DNA of 64,000 nucleotides from the NCBI GenBank assembly GCA_030272585.1, contig BSYQ01000005.1:1116001-1180000 (forward strand), read 5' to 3'. This DNA comes from Bryopsis sp. KO-2023. Taxonomy: Eukaryota; Chlorophyta; Ulvophyceae; Bryopsidales; Bryopsidaceae. The notes under the pieces were generated by a model. The model was not told the origin of the DNA and did not search any database. It saw only the letters and a program-made list of their open reading frames with translations. The translations under genes and the position numbers were made by a program. This document shows positions 57,294-64,000 of the stretch, one piece after another (the stretch's first letter is position 1; each line of letters starts with the position of its first letter).

Positions 57294-59475
57294 CATGGGT
57301 TTCGAGGAACCCATTTTTTATGTCCTGAAAGGAGCTTGCTTGCGTATTTTCGTGTTCATATGTGTTTCAATACAAAAAGGGGGGGGCTGGGGGGAGGGGG
57401 AAGGGCATGGAAATCCCTCCCGTGTGCCAGATTTTTTCACACTGGCTTTTTCACAACCACAATTGTGTTGATGGAGCTTCTAAGGGACAAAAAATTCTGT
57501 CAGTTTAGCGTTAAAACGTCCCCTTTCTTTAGTGCAGTGATTGGAGATAATGAGGATGTAGAACAGACTAGCATAAACAGCTTTATTATTAGCCTTAAGT
57601 TGTCTGAGGGGGTGGACTCAAGTTTCACTCTGGCAAGGATTTTTTGTAGGTTTTTAAACACAAACTACATGAATTTCAGGGCAGCACTTGTTTTGTGGGA
57701 GTTCCCAGTCAATTCATTGGTACTCATGTGTTTGTGTGTGTTGCGCAATGGTATATATTTTTGGTGAGACGTAGATACCCACACAAAATGTAACACCCCA
57801 TGACTACACACATGTTCTGTGAGATGGGATTAGAACGACCTAGATGAACATCAACTGTCGAATGAGGTGTGCCAGTTTCTGGCAAGGACAAAATATGGGT
57901 TTAATCTGGAGGGAAAATCGATCTGTTCATTTTAACCAACACGTTCGAGAGTGCGGTAGACTTACCTCTGTTTGTTTTCAAGGGGGTCTCAGCGACTCCA
58001 CCAGTTCATCTCAGCAATCCCCAACACCGCTCTTGTGTAGCTACACAAAATAGAAATATTGTATTGTGTATTATATTATATTATATTATATTATATTATA
58101 TTATATTATATTATATTATATTATATTATATTATATTATATTATATTATATTATATTATATTATATTATATTATATTATATTATATTATATTATATTATA
58201 TTATATTATATTATATTATATTATATTATATTATATTATATTATTGTGTATTATATTGTGTATTCTATAGAATACAAAAATCATGTTACATGCACACAAT
58301 ATTTCTTTCTACACAAGAGCGGTTCATGCTCGACCATGTTTTGCGCAGCCGTGGGAAGAAGCCAGTAGTGGATGAACATGAAAAGAAACGTTGTCAACCC
58401 TCTTAGAGGATGGCGTGTTCAGCAAAAAAAACTTAGCACAGTCTGTACGACCTTGTCAATATCCACCAAATTTTTGACACAGACAGAAAGAACCTGAGTC
58501 TCCACAAAATCAGTAACTTATATGGGTTGTGTTCTTGGGTCCCCAGTGCATTCCATCCTTTCTCTCTCTATCGCACATTCCTTTCTTCTGGCATTGCTAC
58601 TTTTTCAGCAACCCTGAAAACTGAGTGAGAAGGAGTATCAAGTGAAAACTTTCCTCCACTTGATGGAAAATCCTATTAAGAAAGGTTCGGGGCAGAAACT
58701 TGTGGACAATTTTCTCCAAAGCAAGTATGTTTCTTGCATGAATGTGGCCCTTTTGTGGCCCCAAAATTTGCCATTCTGATTTTTTTGGGGGCCAAAATGG
58801 GCCAAAAGGGCCACAATGGGCCACAAAACAATACACTGATCAGAAGTAGAGACTCTCTCCAACACTCGGGTTTTCAAGTATCATTCGTCATGTGATTCAA
58901 TCACGTGATCCTGGCGCCGCCATTTCGACGTTCGATGCCCTCCCTCCAACAGGCGGAAAGCCAACAAAAAGGCACATATTCTCCCCGTGCTGGAGCTGTG
59001 TCCGCGCGCCAGCAGTTTTGGCGGAAAAGGGCATGTAGACATAACCCGCTGCTCGGAAGTTGCATATGGAAATGGGATGTCAGAGCATGGGAAAGACGGT
59101 TGAGAAGCGGGCAGAGTCAGGGCTTGAATGCCATGTGGCCTGTTGGTCCAGTGGGGAGATTATTCGTCTTCCCAGCGGAACTTTTCCGGAACATCACGAA
59201 CAACCCCAACCGCCCCCAGCCTTGTTTTCTGATGACAATATCATTAGTCACTCTTTCCTTGCATTTGATTGTTGGGGACGACGGGAGTGGTAAAAAAAAA
59301 CTAGGAACGACGAACTACCAGGAAAATAAGGAAAAAAAGACTAGTATAGCTCGCCTCCGACGTGGCGAACGCATCAGATCGCTGCAAGGCGGCTGCCTTT
59401 TGGCTGTTCTCAGTTGGGCCACCTTCTGAGGTCACTGTTTCCGTGCAAGGAAATTTCTAGTTTCTTGACGAGAGA
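57294..59475. other. Spacer with pentamer satellite
   Basis: No supported gene. The frames at 57471-57767 and 58905-59429 are open but have no recognisable content or exon signals; the second lies in the likely promoter of the gene at 59476. GGGCCAAAA units recur at 58745-58830. Confidence 0.4.
58066..58265. repeat. (TTATA)n microsatellite, about 190 bp
   Basis: Roughly 35-38 perfect ATTAT pentamers. It produces Ile/Leu/Tyr repeat frames in every phase, which are not genes. Confidence 0.95.
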
Positions 59476-61654
59476 ATGTGCGCCAGGACGTTATCGCTCG
59501 CCCTGACAGTTTTTGTGACCTACGCGGCAGTCACGAACTGCCAGGATGTGGTCAGACTGTCTGCAGGTAGGAGAATCGTGTTTCCACTTCTGCGCTTTTT
59601 TGCATTCTGTCGTTATGTTGAACAGTTATGAAAGACAGTTTCTTGGCTTCTTGAAGGCTTGAGGAACCCCATTTCAATAAATCGATATCGAAAGTTTTGG
59701 GTTCGCTTTAGAGCGAAGGGGCGTTCCACACAGCTTCGACTTTAGCTTGTTTGGAAACTGCGATTCTCAACGTAGCGTTGCACGCGGGGTTGCTTTTGTT
59801 TTTACACTGCATTCATGTTATCATTGGGGTTCAGCCCTCACGCCTCCCCATTGTGCAATGGTTGATCTGAGTAATCGTTTGCCTGGCCTTGAATTGCTTT
59901 CAATGGAATGTCCTTGTCCAGCAAACTATGAGATGCACATGACATGGATTGCAAAAGAATGTTTGGTGTTGCATGGAAACACATTCAAATCTTCTGCACA
60001 AAGCCAAATATGTTACAGGTTGACAATCCGAGAAATCGAAAGAAATAACGTCTGCAGACGAGATGAAAACATTTGGGTTGTGTGGCAGGTGCCCGGTTGA
60101 CGGAAGACGATCCTCCAGGAACGATGACAGAAGCCACAGTATCCTTCGCCAACCCGACTGGTACTATCCAAGGCACTGTCAGTGCATCCGTCAGTCGAGC
60201 CCCTGCCAATGGCGAAGTCAGCCGCACGCTCAGACACTCCGTTTTGGACGCGGATATCAATAATGCCTCTCTCATAATCTCGAGCAACCAGGATGTGGAA
60301 GCCCTGGCAGAGGGGCTCCAGTTCGAGGCTGAACTGCGCGGACAAACGCTCCTGAAGTCCAGCGATAGATTCACGGACTCAGATGTGGTTGCAATAAAGG
60401 CGATTGCGAAATCTGCACTGGATACAGAAGAGGTCTTCAAGCTTGCGACAGTCATGGTGACATCGACCATTGGTACACGTAAGTTTGATGGAGTGTCTAA
60501 TATCCAGTGCTGAAGGAGATATTTCCGAACTTCTGCTGTTGATTGACTGGCATCCTTTCTACAATACGGCAAGTTCTTGAGTGAACACGAATGGGTTTAA
60601 CCTGTTGCAATCAGCACTCCAGGAGAAATCTGACAAAAAAAAATCTGGCTTTGAGATTCCAATAACTAAGGCATTAAATCATAGGATTAAGAGACGTTCC
60701 GGGTGATACCCAGAGATGCGCAAGAACGTAATATAGCTCTTCAGATTCGACTTCTATTCCAAAGGGGGAGGGGTTCTGAGCACATATTGACTACTATTTT
60801 GGTTTTCAGACAAATAGTGGAGCAGCATGACAGATCGATGTGTTTTGTGTGCCCCAGACGATGAGAATTTGGTGTCTGAATTCATCAGACTGCTGAGCGA
60901 CAGGCAATTAATGACGGCAATTCTCTTTGCGGATCCAGTAACAGAGGTGAACAGGATCAAAAGCACGTTGAACAAGATGTGTTAAAACATCTTGAAAACA
61001 ATTGTGCCTCCAGTCCCTCCAACCCAAACTGAGAAAACCCTGTGTTGGCAGAATCCTGTGTTTTCGGGGGATGTGAATGTGCTTTTGCATCTGAATGTGC
61101 ATGTGCGTGTGCATGTGCATGTGCATGTGCATGTGGGTATGCATGTGCTCGTGCATGTGCGTATGCATGTGCATGCAGATTTATTTTGTACTCAGGATAG
61201 TGGCGGCAAGAAAGAGAAGTGGGTGTTTTGTTGCTTTGTGTAGTTCGTCCCTGACGAGGACAGCTTCGAAGACGACGACGACGGCGTCGAAGACTATGAG
61301 GAACTGTACGCGAGTCCACCGGTCGTGATTCGGTCCGGGGATGCAACATCGAATTCGGTGGAGTCCTTCACGAGCTCAGAAGCATCCGTTGTTGTCCAAG
61401 GGGACGGCGCCTCGACCCAGGCGGTCGAAACCCAAGTTTCGATCAACGAGTTCATCGATCCGATGACCGCCTCCTCGTTTCTCACGGGGTTTGGGCGCCG
61501 GAAATTGCTTTGCGATGCGTGCAGCCCCGTGAATTCGTTCGTTTGTGCGCATTGCTGGCCGAGCAACGTTTGCGTGAATTACGCTTGGTGTTCTCGCGCC
61601 CCGAGAAACACCAGGAGGTCGCGACGACAGAGAAGAAGAAGGTCCAGCGGCTGA
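59476..61654 (+). CDS. Secreted protein with helical domain and six-Cys tail (4 exons, 326 aa), copy B
   Basis: Exons 59476-59566, 60089-60478, 60858-60946 and 61244-61654 join in phases 1, 1 and 0 and end in TGA. Signal peptide MCARTLSLALTVFVTYAAVT. Exon 2 carries DVEALAEGLQFEAELRG and DSDVVAIKAIAKSAL, matching copy A. Exon 3 (89 nt, same as copy A) has QLMTAILFADPVTE. Exon 4 starts FVPDED (FLPEED in copy A), has a long acidic Ser/Thr-rich insert, then CDACSPVNSFVCAHCWP with the same six-Cys spacing and an Arg-rich end (RRSRRQRRRRSSG). Exon 3 is too short to be found as a reading frame; it is supported by the homologous exon in copy A. Family unknown. The polybasic tail suggests binding to an acidic partner, or a processing or retention signal. 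Confidence 0.75.
61080..61175. repeat. (GTGCAT)n repeat in intron 3
   Basis: About 95 bp of GTGCAT/GTGCGT units ending some 70 nt before exon 4 of the Cys-tail gene. It gives false Cys/Met and His/Met repeat frames on the two strands. Confidence 0.9.
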
Positions 61655-64000
61655 ACAGCGTGCGCAGAATAATGGTGAATTCTTGAAAGCCGGCCTTGCA
61701 ACGACCAGTGACGCCCGAAAAAAAACCAAAAAAAAACCAGAAAAGAGATAGGTAAAATGGAGAAAAAAAAAAAAAGATTTCACACAAACTTACAGAATTT
61801 GACATTGAAAGCAACGAAACAAGTAACAAAGACTCAATATCAGAAAAAGAAAGAGATGAGGTGATCCAGGCTTAGGCACCCATCCATCAATATAGATTTT
61901 TCAATGGGGGTTTGGGGGAGGGAGGGGGAGAGAAAATGACTGAAAAAAAGAAAAGAAACGAACATCAGGCAGGGTTTTTTCTAGGATCTCCAAAAAAAGA
62001 AAAAGAGGAGGGAAAATTTACATAGGGCAGGATCTTCCAGGAGAGTTGCGTTTAAAAAATGGCAAAAAAAACCTTGAAGAAATTTTGGGCTGCGAAACAC
62101 TGTGTGCTGTTGTTCAGCAAAATGTTTTCTCCTTTGTGGAGAAAAGAAAAAAGAAAATTGCAAGAGGATGTTTTTGTTTTTTTTTTTGCACCTGAGCAAG
62201 ATTTTTTGGTTGCAGTTTTCTGATCACCAACATAGAAATATCTATTTCTGTGATCTTGATTTTTTTTTTTTTTTGGCCTTCATGGGAAAGGGGGGTCCAA
62301 TGCACGCCAAAGGCAGTTTTGACGAGCGGTGCAGAAATATGTATCGATTACTATCACACTTGTATTATTTTTCCTACGGATTTTTTGTTTTTTCTTTCTT
62401 TTTTTTTGGGGGGGGGGAGGTATAGATTGACAGAAAAACAGGGAGGTTTAAAAAATTCAACGGTTTTGTTGGGTTTTTTTTGCCTCGAAAAGAAAAAAAA
62501 TGCATCACGCATGGCTGCTAAAAGTGTGATGTGACATGAAATTACAGATTAGTACATTTTTTCTCAATTTTTTTTTTTTTTCGGGCTTTCGGGGGTGCTT
62601 TTGGTGAGGGAGTACAAAGTATTATTGGAAATTATGTTAGTATATTACGAGGAAGTTGGCTTTCCCTCCTTTCTAAAACTTCACACCAAAAAAAAATTCG
62701 CCATTTAGGGCTCTTTTTAGCACATCTATGCATAAAAGACTAGGAGAGGAAAATAAATCAGAAATTTGCATGGGGGTTGAGCAAAAGTTGTAAGGAAGGT
62801 TCGCATTCATTTCTGTTTTTTTGTTTTTTTTTAATATACTTCCATAATGTGGATTTCGTTTTTAGCCGTGTACAAAAAATATCGTATCGATTATAAAAGA
62901 AGGAAAAATGTTGTTTGCTTGCTTTTTCAACTGGAGGCCAAGCATGAAATTTTAAAATTCATCTTTTTCACCAAGCTTCGTTTTCTTTTTTCATCATCTG
63001 TCCTTGTGCCATTCATTTACAGGGAAGGAAAAAACACTGAAATATTTCACCACAGGGAAAACAAAAACAGATTTTTTTTCCTGCTTTTCTTTTGCTTTTT
63101 TCAATAAAACAGGCGCTCTCACTCCTGGATTTAATTTTTTCAGACCCACCCTCTTCTAATTTTCTTCCCGAATTTCCAGGAAATTCAAAAATAAACGACG
63201 GGAAAAATGCATCATCAAGAGGATGCATCCATCGTAAAACAAAAAAACACGACCAAAAAAAAATGGACCAAAACGCTCCGAGAAATAAATCTCCCTCAAA
63301 ATGGCCATCCCTGAATAATAGAAAAAGAGCACCAACCCGGTCCAAAATTTTCGAGGAGCAGCTGATGCAACAATGCCAGGCTACACGTTATAATATACAT
63401 ACCCCCCACTTCCTTTTTTCCAAAAAACCTCACACCACCTTCTGCAAAAATAAAGGAGCCACCCTGTTCCGGCTCAAAAAGAATGCAGCGCTACACTTTG
63501 CCCTCGAAAAAAATAGAGAACAAAACCCCCACAGACAATTTCGATCAAAAGTAAGCATAAAAAAAAAAAAAACAGACAGTTTCGACCAAGAATATAACAC
63601 TTCAAAATAAGCACACAAACAATGGATCGATTTGCAAGAATGCAAATATTCTGATGACAGGTTCAATAATATCTTCTTTTTTTTTTTTTCGCCAGGAAAA
63701 AAACACAATCCACTCCTGTGGTTTATGTTTTGCTTTGTTTTTCAGCCTAATTCAATTTCAACAACAGCCCCATCAATCAATCTGTTTCTTTTTTGTCAGA
63801 AAATATTCCAGCCCTGTGTTGATTTTTAATTTTTTTTTTTTCCCAACTCAAAGAATCAATCCACAATCGAGGATACCACGGGTTCTAAATTAGTAATTTT
63901 TCCCCTTTTCTTCTCATTTTTGCAAATTTTTGCAAATTTTTATTTCGAATCGTTGACCTATAGCTTCACTCGATTGGATGGCAGGTTGTGCTCGAAATAA
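61655..64000. other. Gene-poor right end
   Basis: Homopolymer-rich, with T8-T14 runs and a T9 run passing directly into G10 near 62399-62418. No exon, RNA gene or element I can support. Confidence 0.55.

Noticed and set aside
58059-58406. Long frame of Ile-Leu-Tyr repeats
   Set aside because: Direct translation of the TTATA pentamer satellite in three frames.
58905-59429. 174-codon reading frame as a gene
   Set aside because: Starts at a non-ATG codon, lies in the expected promoter of the next gene and has no recognisable content.
60908-61349. His/Met repeat frames on the minus strand and Cys/Met repeat frames on the plus strand
   Set aside because: Translation of the GTGCAT repeat inside an intron of the six-Cys gene.

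Overview
This is nuclear DNA of a eukaryote. Genes are split by GT-AG introns of about 80 to 700 nt, homopolymer (T/A and G/C) runs fill the spacers, and no bacterial operon structure is seen. Families include NSUN2-type RNA methyltransferase, SEL1L-like and DUS3-like proteins, a CDK-type kinase, an RBR ubiquitin ligase, TKL-like kinases and a Ty3/gypsy chromovirus. The style would fit a free-living protist; a chromerid-type alveolate is my guess, and nothing in the window proves it.

Layout. 0-8 kb: minus-strand genes for secreted proteins (left-edge Ser/Thr-rich gene; basic Gly-rich gene 2196-3147; four-exon gene 4993-7049 with a Cys-rich tail). 7.8-11.5 kb: a trypsin-fold gene followed by a transmembrane kinase gene. 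13-14.8 kb: CDK remnant and another small secreted gene. 15.1-17.4 kb: decayed alpha/beta hydrolase. 18.3-23 kb: SEL1L exon, dispersed repeat, nearly complete NSUN2 gene with an LTR in its last exon. 24.4-25.2 kb: DUS3-like zinc-finger exons. 25.3-36.5 kb: a small LTR element (TRIM), then a young Ty3/gypsy element nested in a TIR element. 37.5-39.5 kb: the repeat again plus the next SEL1L exons. 41-42.5 kb: unrecognised acidic gene. 43.7-47.2 kb: RBR exon, minisatellites and a broken NSUN2 copy. 48.2-49.6 kb: second CDK copy. 50.7-51.9 kb: secreted 8-Cys protein. 53.6-57.3 kb: second trypsin-fold/kinase pair. 59.5-61.7 kb: second Cys-tail gene. 61.7-64 kb: nothing coding seen.

Two themes stand out. 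First, most genes exist twice in the window: the protease/kinase pair and CDK in the same orientation, part of the NSUN2-RBR block inverted, and the Cys-tail genes in opposite orientation. Many copies are incomplete, so the region looks like repeated segmental duplication with rearrangement (or partly an assembly artefact). Second, the intact-looking genes mostly encode secreted or membrane proteins that begin with a signal-peptide exon ending in phase 1.

The best candidate for a new system is the pair of loci in which a signal peptide, a trypsin fold lacking His and Asp of the triad, an acidic stalk, a membrane helix and a TKL-like kinase follow in order. Exon phases at both loci allow them to be one receptor-kinase gene of about 700-725 residues. 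Second is an unrecognised secreted family with an invariant C-x2-C-x7-C-x2-C-x5-C-x5-C tail and an Arg/Lys-rich end.
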